The position numbers and the translations under genes are program-made. From Hartmannibacter diazotrophicus (GTDB taxonomy: Bacteria; Pseudomonadota; Alphaproteobacteria; Rhizobiales; Pleomorphomonadaceae), in assembly GCF_900231165.1 (NCBI RefSeq), contig NZ_LT960614.1:3535501-3599500 (forward strand): a DNA stretch of 64,000 bases. Direction: 5' to 3'. The notes beneath the pieces were generated by a model that had not been told where the DNA came from, did not search any database, and worked only from the letters and a program-made list of their open reading frames with translations. Within the stretch, counting starts at the first letter, position 1, and every line of letters begins with the position of its first letter. Shown piece by piece: positions 17,092 through 26,327 of this stretch.

Positions 17092-17526
17092 TCAATCGTT
17101 GAGCAGCCCCTTGTCGTGAAGACAGTCGAAGATCAGCCGGTTGACCGCCGACACCCGGTCCCGGTCGGCGTATCCGAGCCAGGCAGTCTCGGCGATCTCG
17201 CTCGCGGCCTCGATCGTGCCGCGAAAATCGGAGGAATAGCAGGTCATCCGCACGAGGACATCGGCGTCCTTGCCGTGGGCCTCCGCCTCGAACACGCCGA
17301 AATAGCGTATCGAAGCCGGGGCAATTTTGATTCCGAGTTCCTCATCGAGTTCACGCGCCAGCGTCTCGGAATCGCTCTCGCCGGCTTCGGGCTTGCCGCC
17401 GGGCAGGTAATAGACGTCCTTGCCTTTGGAGCGGGCCATCAGGACGCGCCCGTCGACGATATGCAGCCAGGCGATCTTGTCGATCACGGCCTTTTCGGCA
17501 GCAGGGGAGTTTGAAGCGATTGTCAC
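17092..17526 (-). CDS. Nudix hydrolase
   Basis: 144 aa. Complete Nudix box: GKPEAGE, seven residues, then RELDEELGI, i.e. Gx5Ex7REUxEExGU. Hydrolyses a nucleoside-diphosphate-linked substrate, identity unknown. GTG 17526 is preferred: GGAGG lies 11 nt upstream and the protein then begins just before the first core strand (DKIAWLHIVDGRVLMA). The longer TTG-initiated reading to 17577 adds an unconserved tail. It lies downstream of the FAD oxidoreductase on the same strand, 183 bp away, so co-transcription is uncertain. Confidence 0.87.
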   Translation of the reverse strand: MTIASNSPAAEKAVIDKIAWLHIVDGRVLMARSKGKDVYYLPGGKPEAGESDSETLARELDEELGIKIAPASIRYFGVFEAEAHGKDADVLVRMTCYSSDFRGTIEAASEIAETAWLGYADRDRVSAVNRLIFDCLHDKGLLND

Positions 17527-17709
17527 GGGATGGGCAGCCTCCGCAATTGGACACCGACTCGACCGGTCGACGACCAAGTGTCAGGCCACCGATGCTGCAT
17601 TGCAAGATCAACGGCAACGATTGTTCTCTACGTTTAACAGCCGGACGGTGTTGACGGGCGGGTTTCCGGCCCGATGGAGCAAGAGCCGGAAACCCGCCGC
17701 CGATCCGGA

Positions 17710-19104
17710 TCAGGCCGCCGACATCGCCGCCATCGGAGCCGCCGCACCTCGGCGATGAGCGAACATGCCCGCCGGATCGTAGAGTGTCTTCAGGGCCTGG
17801 AGTCGCCGCCACGTGGCCGGCGTGTAGCAGCGCTCGAGCCGCCCTTCCCGCTCCAAGTCGCATTCGCCGACATAATGGCCGATCGCCTTGTCGCCGACGC
17901 GGTCGGAAGTGGCGCGCAACCAGGACATCCCGGCGCCGTCCAGCTCCTCCACCCGCCAGATCGCATAGGCGCAACCGAAGACTCGGCCCGAAAGGGCAAA
18001 GGCCATGTCCTCGCGTTTCGCCGTCTTGTCCCGCTCCGGCACCACCACGGCGAGTGCAAAGGTTTCCGGCGTCGGCGCGACCTCGACCTGCGCCGCGAGG
18101 TCAGCGACAAAGCTGCCCGAGGCCCCCTCCTCCCAGAAGGATTCGACGCCATAACGCGCTCCCTCGGGGAAATGGCCGGCGATGATGTCGTAGAGCATGT
18201 CGTAGCTCGTCGGGATCTCCTCCTGGATATGCAGCGCTCCCACAGGCGCCGCATCGGAGATGCGCGACAGAGTCGCCCTGGCCTCCGCCTCGCTTGTCGC
18301 GAAAACGGTGGCAATCCCGCTCACGACCTTGGAAACGGCCCCGGCCAGCGGCGGCGGCGGGCTCGTCATCGTCACCGTGAACTCGAGGTTGTTCGGGCCA
18401 TCCTCGACCGAGGCGGCCATCCAGTCCCTCACCTCTGCAATCCGCCCGAGAGGATAGGTGAAGACGCTGGTGGTGATGTGACGCCGCAGCGGCTGCAGCT
18501 TCAGCCGGTAGCCGGTCACGATGCCGAAGAATTCCGGCCCGCCGCCGCGCACGGCCCAGAAGATGTCGGGGTGTTCCGTGGCGCTGACGCGCCGCAGTTC
18601 ACCGTCGGCCAGGACGACGTCGACGCTTTCGACATTCTCACAGGCCGCGCCCCATTCGCCGGAATTCCAGCCAATGCCGCCACCGAGCAGATAGCCGCTG
18701 ACGGCGACGCTGCCGCAGTGACCGGCCGGGAAGGCAAGCCCGATCGCTTCCAGCGACCGCACAAGCTCCCGGTTCACGACACCGGGGCCGACCTCCGCCA
18801 CGCGGCGAGCCATGTCCACCGAGATGTGGGCAAGGCCGGAAAGGTCGACGACGATGCTGTCCTGCAGGGCGATGCCCGAGCAGTTGTGGCCACTGCCCCG
18901 CGCCGAGACGTGCAAACCGTGCGTCGAAGCATAACGCACGACCGCTTGCACATCTGCGGCGCAGGCAGCCTTGACAATGATCTGTGGTGAGCGCTGCGGC
19001 TTGCGCCCGTTCCACAGCAGCCCATTACGGGCCGTACAATAACTGTCGTCGGTGTGCGTGAGAACCTCGCCGCGCACCGAGCGCTTAAGAATTTCAATAG
19101 TCAT
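17710..19104 (-). CDS. FAD-binding oxidoreductase, BBE-like, predicted bicovalent flavin
   Basis: 464 aa, with FAD_binding_4 (about 35-170) and a C-terminal berberine-bridge domain ending RRLQALKTLYDPAGMF. His73 in SARGSGHNCSG and Cys130 in AGHCGSVAVSGYLLGGG occupy the two positions that bind the flavin covalently in berberine-bridge enzyme and sugar oxidases, so 8-alpha-His/6-S-Cys FAD is expected. Such enzymes oxidise sugars, alkaloids or phenolics with O2 or another acceptor. No signal peptide is seen. It starts 47 bp downstream of an exported cytochrome c gene and lies in a row with a sulfotransferase. Substrate unknown. Confidence 0.88.
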   Translation of the reverse strand: MTIEILKRSVRGEVLTHTDDSYCTARNGLLWNGRKPQRSPQIIVKAACAADVQAVVRYASTHGLHVSARGSGHNCSGIALQDSIVVDLSGLAHISVDMARRVAEVGPGVVNRELVRSLEAIGLAFPAGHCGSVAVSGYLLGGGIGWNSGEWGAACENVESVDVVLADGELRRVSATEHPDIFWAVRGGGPEFFGIVTGYRLKLQPLRRHITTSVFTYPLGRIAEVRDWMAASVEDGPNNLEFTVTMTSPPPPLAGAVSKVVSGIATVFATSEAEARATLSRISDAAPVGALHIQEEIPTSYDMLYDIIAGHFPEGARYGVESFWEEGASGSFVADLAAQVEVAPTPETFALAVVVPERDKTAKREDMAFALSGRVFGCAYAIWRVEELDGAGMSWLRATSDRVGDKAIGHYVGECDLEREGRLERCYTPATWRRLQALKTLYDPAGMFAHRRGAAAPMAAMSAA

Positions 19105-19151
19105 TTCAATCTCATAAATACGTCATGGAAAATGGCAGCGGGCCGCGAAAA

Positions 19152-19658
19152 TTACTGCGGCATCGCAACGGTGAGATAAGGCGCCTTGGGCGTCTCTTCG
19201 GGTCCTGCGACCGGCGGCACCGCATTGGCGACCGGCGGAAGGCTCTTGAGGAAAGTGGCAAGCGCCATGGCGTCCTCGTCCGTCAGCCTGGAATAGGCGT
19301 GATAGGGCATGGCCGGAGCAAGATGACGACCGTCGGGACGTACGCCCGTGCGCACCGCCTTGACGATGTCGTCCTCGCTCCAGGTTCCAAGCCCCGTCTC
19401 GGCGTCGGACGTCAGGTTCGGCGGCCAGAAAAACCCGAGACCGGGGATCTGGAAGCCGACATCGCCGCCGGAGAGCGCATGCTCGAAGTCGGGCTTGCCC
19501 ATCATGGAGCCCGGCGTATGACAGCCGTTGCAGTCCATGATCGTCGCGAGATATTGGCCACGGGCAAGGATTTCCGGCGTCGCCACCGTCCCGGCCATCG
19601 CCGTCGAAGTCGTCAGGGCGAGCGCCAGCGCACCCGCGAAAAATGATTTTGCGGACAT
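19152..19658 (-). CDS. exported mono-haem c-type cytochrome
   Basis: 168 aa. Signal peptide MSAKSFFAGALALALTTSTA, haem site CNGCH at 43-47, and a probable distal Met in LAPAMPYHAYSRLTDED. It resembles the small class-I cytochrome subunits of membrane alcohol/aldehyde dehydrogenases. ATG 19658 has AGGAAG seven bases upstream. Gene order sulfotransferase - cytochrome - FAD oxidoreductase suggests an electron acceptor role, though the oxidoreductase lacks a recognisable export signal, so direct partnership is only inferred. Confidence 0.9.
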   Translation of the reverse strand: MSAKSFFAGALALALTTSTAMAGTVATPEILARGQYLATIMDCNGCHTPGSMMGKPDFEHALSGGDVGFQIPGLGFFWPPNLTSDAETGLGTWSEDDIVKAVRTGVRPDGRHLAPAMPYHAYSRLTDEDAMALATFLKSLPPVANAVPPVAGPEETPKAPYLTVAMPQ

Positions 19659-19791
19659 GAAAGTCTTCCTGGTGTGAGTATGGATTCGGAAGCCGGGCCA
19701 ATCCGCCCGGCCGTCCGGTCTTGAGGAAGGCGGCGCCACTGTTGGACGACGCCTCGAAAACCTGTCCCGAAAATACCGGGCAGGACAGACG

Positions 19792-20721
19792 TCAGGCCGC
19801 GTGGCGCTCGACGTCGGAAAGAACGCCCGTTGCCAGCCAGCGGGCGCAGTCGGCACCGAGATTTTCGAGCGCAAGCCGCTCGTATTTCTCGCTTTCTTCC
19901 GCCGACAGCACGTCGCGCCAACGCCCGTTGGTGCCTTTGTGGATGAAGGTCTCCGCACCGCCGTCCCAGAAGATGCCGCCAAGCGGGGCGCTCTGCGCCG
20001 CATGCCGCTTCATGTAGTCGAAGGTGCAGTGCTCGACGATCGCCGGCCACTTGGCCTCGTCGATCTCGATATCGAGGAAGGCCGCGATCCGCCGCATCTC
20101 GCCGGGCATGTCGGCCTTGAGGGCCGAAAAATGCACCAGCATCACGTTGGGAAGGTGGCGAATGTTCCACCAGGACTGGATGTTCTCCCAGAACGGCCAG
20201 AAGGGATGGCCATTGCGGTCGAGCCAGTCATGATAGTAGTCGCGGATCGATTCCGGCGGACGCTCCAACCGTTCGCCAACCCGGCCGGGCGCATCGTTGA
20301 GCGCGGCATAGAAGGCTTCGTTGGCATTGGCGTGGTGGTTGTAGAGGCTCCACAGCACGTCACGCCCATCTCGGCCGATATAGATGTACTTGGCCTGCGG
20401 TGAGAAGACGAGCGCGTCGACCGGCAGGTGCGTCTTGAGAAAACGGCGATGCGTCTGGGCCTCCATCGCTGCCAGCTTCACCTCCTTCGGAGGGACCCGC
20501 AGGTCCAGCCAGGGCGAAATCTCCGGAACGCTGACATCCTCGGCACCGTTGAAGATGAGCTGTCCAACGATCTGCTGCGTCCAGGTCGTGCCGGACTTGG
20601 CATAGGTACCGATGACGATGTCGTCGGACCGAAACTGAAAATTGTTCCAAATTGTTGAATCAAAATGATGATTCTGCATCTCACGCTGTTTGCGCGGCTG
20701 CAGGTCACTGGCAATATGCAT
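19792..20721 (-). CDS. PAPS-dependent sulfotransferase (aryl/alcohol type)
   Basis: 309 aa cytosolic sulfotransferase with the full SULT set: 5'-phosphosulfate loop TYAKSGTTW (39-47), catalytic His98 in LKTHLP, 3'-phosphate site YIGRDGRDVLWS, and the C-terminal HKGTNGRWRDVL (RKGxxGDWKxxFT). It transfers sulfate from PAPS to a small hydroxyl acceptor. ATG 20721 has GGGAGG eight bases upstream; the longer reading to 20802 adds a poorly supported leader. It lies 93 bp downstream of the GAF-domain gene and 133 bp upstream of the cytochrome gene. Acceptor unknown. Confidence 0.93.
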   Translation of the reverse strand: MHIASDLQPRKQREMQNHHFDSTIWNNFQFRSDDIVIGTYAKSGTTWTQQIVGQLIFNGAEDVSVPEISPWLDLRVPPKEVKLAAMEAQTHRRFLKTHLPVDALVFSPQAKYIYIGRDGRDVLWSLYNHHANANEAFYAALNDAPGRVGERLERPPESIRDYYHDWLDRNGHPFWPFWENIQSWWNIRHLPNVMLVHFSALKADMPGEMRRIAAFLDIEIDEAKWPAIVEHCTFDYMKRHAAQSAPLGGIFWDGGAETFIHKGTNGRWRDVLSAEESEKYERLALENLGADCARWLATGVLSDVERHAA

Positions 20722-20814
20722 CTGATTGACCTCCCGTCTAATCGACGAGAGGAGAATTACAGCGTTGTAATAAAAATTACTCGCTAAGAGTTTCTGTACC
20801 AAACACTAAAATTA

Positions 20815-22182
20815 TCATAAGAGCGCGCCGGCCTGTTCCGCGCCCGCGCCCATGTTCTCAAGTTCGGGCTTGCAGGTGACGACAAGGCGGAATCGCCCCC
20901 GGCCGCACTTCTCGATACGGATCGGCCCGTCGCGCTCGCCAAGACGCCGCTGCAACAGGACCAGACGCGCCTCCAGGTTTTCCGCATGCTCCGGCAGCCG
21001 GAGCTGCGGATCGAGCCTCAGCTCGCGATTGGTGAACTCGTCCCGCCCGCTGTCGGCGAACTCGCGGATGATCTTCCAGAAGATGGCGCCGGCGACGCCC
21101 TTGATCAGATAGTCGTGGTCGAGAAAGATGCTGTCGTCGGCCTCGTAGTGACGGACCGCGACGACGCATTCCCCGCTTGCCTCTGGCGTGGCAACGCTCT
21201 CGGGAACCTCCGCGTCCGCGTGCTGCACCTGCGGGATCATCAGGGCGAGACGATCGGCGACGAGCGCGAGCGCGTCCTCGTCGTCGTAGCGGAACCGGAC
21301 GGGTTCGGCGCTTTCGGCGAAGAGAACGCCGATCGTGCGTCCCTCCAGAACAATCGGCAGCGCGATCTGGCTTTCCGGCGCCGGCAGGCCCGGAAACGGA
21401 ATGACGGTCGCCTCGGCCCAGGCCATGCCGAAGTGAAGCGCCTGCTCGCGCAGGCAGGCGCCGTAGCGGTATTCGCTCGTCATGTGCCCGATGCGGATTG
21501 GCAGCCGCTCGCGCGCGGCAACGCCGATGATACCCTCCCCCATCACCACTTCCGAGCCGATGCCGGAGCGCGGATAGCCGCAGGTGGCGACCGTGTAGAG
21601 CCGCCCGGTCTCCTCGTCGAGCATGAGCACCATCGCCTGCTCGATCCCGAAATGACGGCTGAGGCAAAGGAGTGTGCGGTCGAAGAGCTCGCCGAGATCG
21701 CGGCAACCCGCAAGGTCGGAGAAGGTCCGCCGGACCGAACTCAGGCGGCTGCATGGATCGAGCGGCGAGACCAGCGTCGGACCGTGGACGGGAACGATGC
21801 TCAGAACCTTGAAGACATCCGAGCCGAGCAGGCGGAAAACGCTCTGCATGCCCGCATGCGAGGCGATGCCCGCAAGCCTTGCCTTCATGCTCTCGAACAT
21901 CGGCCCGCTCGTCTGCGTTTCTTCGTAGAGCAGATCGAGCTGGAATTCGGCCATCGTGATCGGATCGATGACCGCAATCGAGGCCCGGCCGTTGGAGAGA
22001 ATATTCGCACGGGTCTTGTTGAAGAACTGATAGCTCAGCGCGACATGATCCCGGTCGACATAATGAACGTGGGAAATCAGCGACACGTTGGGCACGCCGT
22101 CGTTGTCGCAGGTGGCCATCACCGACGGCACGGCGCCTTCGAGACAGTCGCGGATGGCATCGAGCATCAGGGTGCCGGTCAT
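20815..22182 (-). CDS. PNPOx-like / GAF / putative winged-helix sensor protein
   Basis: 455 aa, three parts. Residues about 1-140 resemble the pyridoxamine-phosphate-oxidase-like split-barrel flavin domain (VMATCDNDGVPNVSLISHVHYVD). Residues about 165-330 are a GAF domain (FDRTLLCLSRHFGIEQAMVLMLDE to IALPIVLEGRTIGVLFAES). The C-terminus from about 350 (LIKGVAGAIFWKIIREF ... FTNRELRLDPQL ... IRIEKCGRGRFRLV) looks like a winged-helix output module. A redox- or flavin-sensing regulator is inferred. ATG 22182 overlaps the preceding stop (ATGA). The ORF beyond 22182 is a shadow of that neighbour. Confidence 0.78.
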   Translation of the reverse strand: MTGTLMLDAIRDCLEGAVPSVMATCDNDGVPNVSLISHVHYVDRDHVALSYQFFNKTRANILSNGRASIAVIDPITMAEFQLDLLYEETQTSGPMFESMKARLAGIASHAGMQSVFRLLGSDVFKVLSIVPVHGPTLVSPLDPCSRLSSVRRTFSDLAGCRDLGELFDRTLLCLSRHFGIEQAMVLMLDEETGRLYTVATCGYPRSGIGSEVVMGEGIIGVAARERLPIRIGHMTSEYRYGACLREQALHFGMAWAEATVIPFPGLPAPESQIALPIVLEGRTIGVLFAESAEPVRFRYDDEDALALVADRLALMIPQVQHADAEVPESVATPEASGECVVAVRHYEADDSIFLDHDYLIKGVAGAIFWKIIREFADSGRDEFTNRELRLDPQLRLPEHAENLEARLVLLQRRLGERDGPIRIEKCGRGRFRLVVTCKPELENMGAGAEQAGALL

Positions 22183-22733
22183 GCCTTGAGCGCGCTCCCG
22201 GCGCTCGGGCCCGGCGTCTGCACGAAGGCCTGCTCGGGCATGAACTCGATGGCCGTCAACTCGTGGCGCGCGCTGGTGCAATAGATCGTGGCGAACTCCG
22301 TCGACTCGCCGCACTCGATCAGTTCGTCGCGGAATTTTCCCCGTTGCACCTCGACGGCAACGCCGTCCTCGTTCTCTGCCGGCACGACGCGCGCCGATCC
22401 GGCCTTGAGCTGGATCGAGCGATGGCTGGTCGGCTTGGTGAAGGTCACCGCAATTCCCGCGCCCTCGGTCAATGCCTTGAGCAACGCCTCGTTGGCCGTC
22501 CTTCTCAGCATGACGCGTACACGGCCTTCATGATCGATCCGGCAACCGAGCCCGCGGCCGGAAACGGGGAACCCGCTGCGCGGATCGCGGGTGCCGAGGA
22601 CGACGCTGAGGCCGCTTTGGCAGAAGACCGCGACATCGGGCGTCAGAATGCCGTCCGCCAGGGTCGGCCCGACCCACGACCGCCGCGCCGACAGTTCTTC
22701 GAGCGGCGTTGAAGGATGCTTCTCGCTGGACAT
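22179..22733 (-). CDS. pyridoxamine 5'-phosphate oxidase-like flavin-binding protein
   Basis: 184 aa split-barrel protein: VAVFCQSGLSVVLGTRDPRSGFPVSGRGLG is typical of PNPOx-like proteins, and a C-terminal segment (RHELTAIEFMPEQAFVQTPG) follows. It is coupled by ATGA to the PNPOx/GAF protein, so the two may form a heteromeric flavin sensor or enzyme. ATG 22733 is used; the residues before it are unconserved. First gene of a possible five-gene minus-strand unit running to 17710. Confidence 0.8.
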   Translation of the reverse strand: MSSEKHPSTPLEELSARRSWVGPTLADGILTPDVAVFCQSGLSVVLGTRDPRSGFPVSGRGLGCRIDHEGRVRVMLRRTANEALLKALTEGAGIAVTFTKPTSHRSIQLKAGSARVVPAENEDGVAVEVQRGKFRDELIECGESTEFATIYCTSARHELTAIEFMPEQAFVQTPGPSAGSALKA

Positions 22734-23134
22734 GACCAAGCGGCCCTCGTAACGGGCGCAGGCGGCCCGGACCGGTGAATCTTAAAGGCTTCTTAAATAG
22801 CATGCGGCCCGGCCGCCAGAAAGTGTTTCGATACAGTCCACTATGGAATTTGGCTATTGGGCTGAACGGCCTGCGACCGCCTTGCGGGAATACCGGTCAT
22901 GGTCCGAAAAAGGCGCCGATCGCGGTGCGGCTCAGGCGAACATTTCCCCCTCTAAATGACGAGGTCTGATCCCCGCCGGAATATTTCTTTGCGCGAATTG
23001 CGCTCGATCAAGGAGTTGTTCGCCGAAGATGATTACCTGAAAAAAGGATATGGCATGACAGATGCCAAAAAACGCCGATCGCCGCCGAGTCCAAACGGCA
23101 AAGGCGAAGATCGAATTTGACAGGGAGAAATCAT
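22734..23134. other. 401-bp divergent intergenic region
   Basis: Separates the flavin-protein genes (minus) from the stress-protein gene (plus). Less GC-rich than its flanks near 22970-23060. No gene is credible; the only notable motif is the FNR/FixK-like half-conserved dyad at 22998-23011. Confidence 0.5.
22998..23011 (+). promoter_or_regulatory. candidate FNR/FixK-type box
   Basis: TTGCG-CTCG-ATCAA against the consensus TTGAT-N4-ATCAA: the right half is perfect, the left 3 of 5. It lies 124 bp upstream of a universal stress protein gene, a common FNR-family target, but one weak half makes chance likely. Confidence 0.35.
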
Positions 23135-23971
23135 ATGCGGTCTCAGTTGTTCGTGCCCCTTCTGACCTATCCGGACCCGACCTCGACGACGTTCACCGAG
23201 CACGCGGCCGCTCTGGCCAAGTATCTCGGCGCGGATATTGTTGCCCGTGTGGTCGACATCGACATCAAGACGCCGTCCGCAGCCTTCGGCGGACTGTTCC
23301 TCGACGTGCCGAAGATGGTGGCCGAGGCCGAGGACGCAAGCCGCGCAGACGGCGAGAACCTGAAGGCCGCGATCGAGACCGAAGCCGGCAAGGCGGGCGT
23401 CGCCGTGACGACCGAGGTCAAGCGCTTCCATCCGGAAGAAGCCTGCCCCATGGCGGCCGTCGAAGCCCGTTATTACGACCTGTCCGCCATCGGCTGGGAG
23501 CCGCACCACGAGCGCGCCTACGAACTGGCCGAGAGCCTTGTCTTTGATTCCGGACGGCCGGTCGTCCTCCTGCCGGACGCCTCCAACATGGACCGCCTCG
23601 GTCATATCGCCATCGCGTGGGATGGCAGCCGCGCCGCCGCGCGGGCTCTCGCCGACGCCGCGCCGCTGCTGGCCAAGGCCAGCGCCATCTCGGTGATCAT
23701 GGCGATCGGCGACAAGGCGCTTCCGGAAGAGAATATCGCCGAGCATCTGGTGCATCATCTCAAGGCACGTGGACTTGAAGCCACGTCCCATGTGGTCGAC
23801 GCTTCGGCCGATCCGACCGGCGGTGTCATTCAGCGCCGCGCGCTGGAGCTTGGCGCCGGCCTGCTGGTCATGGGCGGCTACGGTCATTCGAAGTTGCGTG
23901 AGTTCACGCTCGGCGGCGTCACGCGCGACATGCTGACCGATCTGCGCCTTCCGGTTCTCTTCTCCCATTGA
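23135..23971 (+). CDS. universal stress protein (UspA family)
   Basis: 278 aa, about twice a single Usp domain. The C-terminal half has the classical pattern: HIAIAWDGSRAAARAL, then LLVMGGYGHSKLREFTLGGVTRDML, matching the ATP-binding G2xG9GS/T region with G-G-Y-G-H-S. The N-terminal half is diverged and lacks that motif. ATG 23135 has GGGAG seven bases upstream. It has its own terminator and is followed by ftsH, a pairing seen in stress-tolerance loci. Probable role: survival under oxygen limitation, heat or oxidative stress. Confidence 0.9.
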   Translation: MRSQLFVPLLTYPDPTSTTFTEHAAALAKYLGADIVARVVDIDIKTPSAAFGGLFLDVPKMVAEAEDASRADGENLKAAIETEAGKAGVAVTTEVKRFHPEEACPMAAVEARYYDLSAIGWEPHHERAYELAESLVFDSGRPVVLLPDASNMDRLGHIAIAWDGSRAAARALADAAPLLAKASAISVIMAIGDKALPEENIAEHLVHHLKARGLEATSHVVDASADPTGGVIQRRALELGAGLLVMGGYGHSKLREFTLGGVTRDMLTDLRLPVLFSH

Positions 23972-23988
23972 GGAGACCGCACTAGGAT

Positions 23989-24020
23989 GGCCCCGGTCGT
24001 GTAAACGGCCGGGGCTTTTT
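23989..24020 (+). terminator. Rho-independent terminator after the stress-protein gene
   Basis: GCCCCGG (23990-23996) with CCGGGGC (24009-24015) and a short T-run to 24020. It separates the stress-protein transcript from ftsH, whose promoter must then lie within or just after it. Confidence 0.85.
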
Positions 24021-24062
24021 CGTCCGCGTCAGGCGGCTGGAAAACTAATCAGGACCAATCCA

Positions 24063-25910
24063 ATGCCCAGAAAGCCGGAACAGAAGAAGCAGGACGTCAT
24101 CATCTGGTACGTCCTTGCCGCATTCGCCGGCATGCTGCTGCTGCAATGGATGATGTCGTCCTACACCGACATCGCGACCATCCCCTACAGCCAGTTCGAG
24201 AAACTCGTTGCCGACGGCAAGGTCACCGAGGTGACGGTCGGCGAGAGCACCATCCAGGGCAAGGTGAAGGAGCCCCTGAAGGACGGCTCGACCACCTTCA
24301 TCACCACGCGCGTCGCGCCGGAACTGGCGGACCAGCTCAGCAAGCAGGGCATCGTCGTCACCGGCATTCCTTCCACCGGCTGGGTCGGCTCGCTCCTGTC
24401 CTGGGTCCTGCCGCTGGTCTTCTTCTATTTCCTCTGGAGCTTCTTCTTCCGCCGCTTCGCCGACAAGCAGGGCTTCGGCGGCCTGATGACCGTCGGCAAG
24501 TCCCGCGCCAAGGTCTATGTCGAGACCGACACCAAGGTCACCTTCGCCGATGTCGCGGGCGTGGAGGAAGCCAAGTTCGAGCTTCAGGAAGTGGTCTCCT
24601 TCCTGAAGGACCCGACGACCTACGGCCGGCTCGGCGCGCGCGTCCCCAAGGGCATCCTGCTCGTCGGCCCGCCCGGCACCGGCAAGACCCTGCTTGCGAA
24701 AGCGGTTGCCGGCGAAGCGGGCGTTTCCTTCTTCTCGATCTCGGGCTCCGAATTCGTCGAAATGTTCGTCGGCGTCGGTGCCGCCCGCGTGCGCGATCTC
24801 TTCGATCAGGCCCGCAACGCCGCCCCCTGCATCATCTTCATCGACGAGCTCGACGCCCTCGGCCGCAGTCGCACCGCCTCGCCCATGGGCGGACAGGACG
24901 AGAAGGAGCAGACGCTCAACCAGCTCCTGGCCGAACTCGACGGCTTCGACCCCAGCACGGGCGTCATCCTGCTCGCCGCCACCAACCGCCCGGAAATTCT
25001 GGATCCGGCTCTCCTGCGCGCCGGTCGTTTCGACCGCCAGGTCCTCGTCGACCGCCCCGACCACGCCGGACGACTTGCGATCCTGAAGGTCCACGTGCGC
25101 AAGGTGAAGGTCGCTTCCGGTCTGGACCTCGACAAGATCGCCGCGTTGACGACCGGCTTCACCGGCGCCGACCTCGCCAATCTCGTCAACGAGGCCGCCA
25201 TAACCGCGACGCGGCGCGGCGGCGAGACGGTCACGCTCGACGACTTCACGGTGGCGATCGAACGCCTCGTTGCCGGCCTTGAGAAGAAGAGCCGCGTGCT
25301 TCGGCCGTCCGAACGCCGGCGCGTTGCCTATCACGAAATGGGCCATGCCCTGGTGGCGGCGAGCCTCCCGGGTGTCGATCCCGTCCACAAGGTCTCGATC
25401 ATTCCGCGCGGTGTCGGCGCGCTCGGCTACACCATGCAGCGTCCGACCGAAGACCGCTTCCTTCTCGCCCGCACCGACCTTGAAAACCGCATCGCCGTGC
25501 TGATGGGCGGCCGCGCCGCCGAGCAGATCATCTTCGACGGCGACATCTCCACTGGCGCGTCCGACGATCTGGAACGGGCAACGGAAATCGCCGCCGAGAT
25601 GGTGACGCGCTACGGCATGAACGGGACGGTCGGCCAGCGCACCTATGCCCGCCAGCAGCAGCAGTTCCTTGGCGCATCGCAGGACCGGATGGTCTCGGCC
25701 TCCGAGGAAACCGCCCGCGAGATCGACATCGCTATCCGCGATCTGGTGGAAAAGGCCGGCAAGGAGGCGCGCGAGATCCTGGAACGGCGGCGCGGCGATC
25801 TCGATGCCGGCGCGGCGATGCTGCTCGATCAGGAGACGATCACGTCCGATGATTTCGCGCCTTTGAAGCCCGTTCCGGAGATTGCCCTTGCCCCGGTCCA
25901 GACAGGGTGA
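24063..25910 (+). CDS. ftsH: ATP-dependent zinc metalloprotease FtsH (accessory copy likely)
   Basis: 615 aa membrane-anchored AAA+ protease. Two transmembrane helices (about 12-30 and 105-127) flank a periplasmic domain. Walker A GPPGTGKT near 202, Walker [11 protein letters not shown], second region of homology [21 protein letters not shown], and the zinc motif HEMGH near 424. The N-terminal region and the short C-terminus differ from housekeeping alphaproteobacterial FtsH, and a stress protein rather than tilS is upstream, so this is probably a second, stress-linked copy. It degrades damaged membrane and regulatory proteins. Confidence 0.95.
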   Translation: MPRKPEQKKQDVIIWYVLAAFAGMLLLQWMMSSYTDIATIPYSQFEKLVADGKVTEVTVGESTIQGKVKEPLKDGSTTFITTRVAPELADQLSKQGIVVTGIPSTGWVGSLLSWVLPLVFFYFLWSFFFRRFADKQGFGGLMTVGKSRAKVYVETDTKVTFADVAGVEEAKFELQEVVSFLKDPTTYGRLGARVPKGILLVGPPGTGKTLLAKAVAGEAGVSFFSISGSEFVEMFVGVGAARVRDLFDQARNAAPCIIFIDELDALGRSRTASPMGGQDEKEQTLNQLLAELDGFDPSTGVILLAATNRPEILDPALLRAGRFDRQVLVDRPDHAGRLAILKVHVRKVKVASGLDLDKIAALTTGFTGADLANLVNEAAITATRRGGETVTLDDFTVAIERLVAGLEKKSRVLRPSERRRVAYHEMGHALVAASLPGVDPVHKVSIIPRGVGALGYTMQRPTEDRFLLARTDLENRIAVLMGGRAAEQIIFDGDISTGASDDLERATEIAAEMVTRYGMNGTVGQRTYARQQQQFLGASQDRMVSASEETAREIDIAIRDLVEKAGKEAREILERRRGDLDAGAAMLLDQETITSDDFAPLKPVPEIALAPVQTG

Positions 25911-25931
25911 AGCAAAGCGCGGCCTCAGGCC

Positions 25932-26234
25932 TTATTGGCCGGAGGGCTGAAAGGTGCGCACGACCTCGTACATTCCAGGTTCGAACGTCGCGATGGTCAG
26001 CGCCTCCTGAAGAAAAGGCAGCGGACCGGGATCCTGACGCATGGCCTCATAGTCCTCCACGCTGCGCCATTGCGCGTACATCGTGACCTTCGTGCCGTCG
26101 AGACTGCGGTGAAGCGTCGAGGAAATGAAGCCCGGCGCCCCGCTGACGAAACCGTCGGTCGCGCGCGTCAGCAGGTCGATGAGCCGCTGCTGGTTGGCGG
26201 GCTCGACAGTGAAGACGTTGATGAGATTGATCAC
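25932..26234 (-). CDS. antibiotic biosynthesis monooxygenase (ABM) domain protein
   Basis: 100 aa single-domain ferredoxin-like barrel. INVFTVEPANQQRLIDLLTRAT and the F-I-S-S-T-L-H strand followed by KVTMYAQWRSVEDYEAM are standard ABM features. Members act as small cofactor-free oxygenases or haem-degrading relatives. It converges with ftsH, 21 bp apart, and lies last in a minus-strand row below a MarR regulator and a VanZ-like protein; a gap of 93 bp to the latter leaves the operon uncertain. Confidence 0.85.
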   Translation of the reverse strand: MINLINVFTVEPANQQRLIDLLTRATDGFVSGAPGFISSTLHRSLDGTKVTMYAQWRSVEDYEAMRQDPGPLPFLQEALTIATFEPGMYEVVRTFQPSGQ

Positions 26235-26327
26235 AGACTGGACCTTTCGGAGCGGCGTTTTGCTCCAAGAAAACTGAAATGCAGGCCGTATCTGCGCCTG
26301 ATGAATGACGCATAGGCCGCGGCCGCC

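Noticed and set aside
24045-25388. 447-codon minus-strand frame opposite ftsH
   Set aside because: Charged, repetitive shadow; ftsH on the plus strand is unambiguous.
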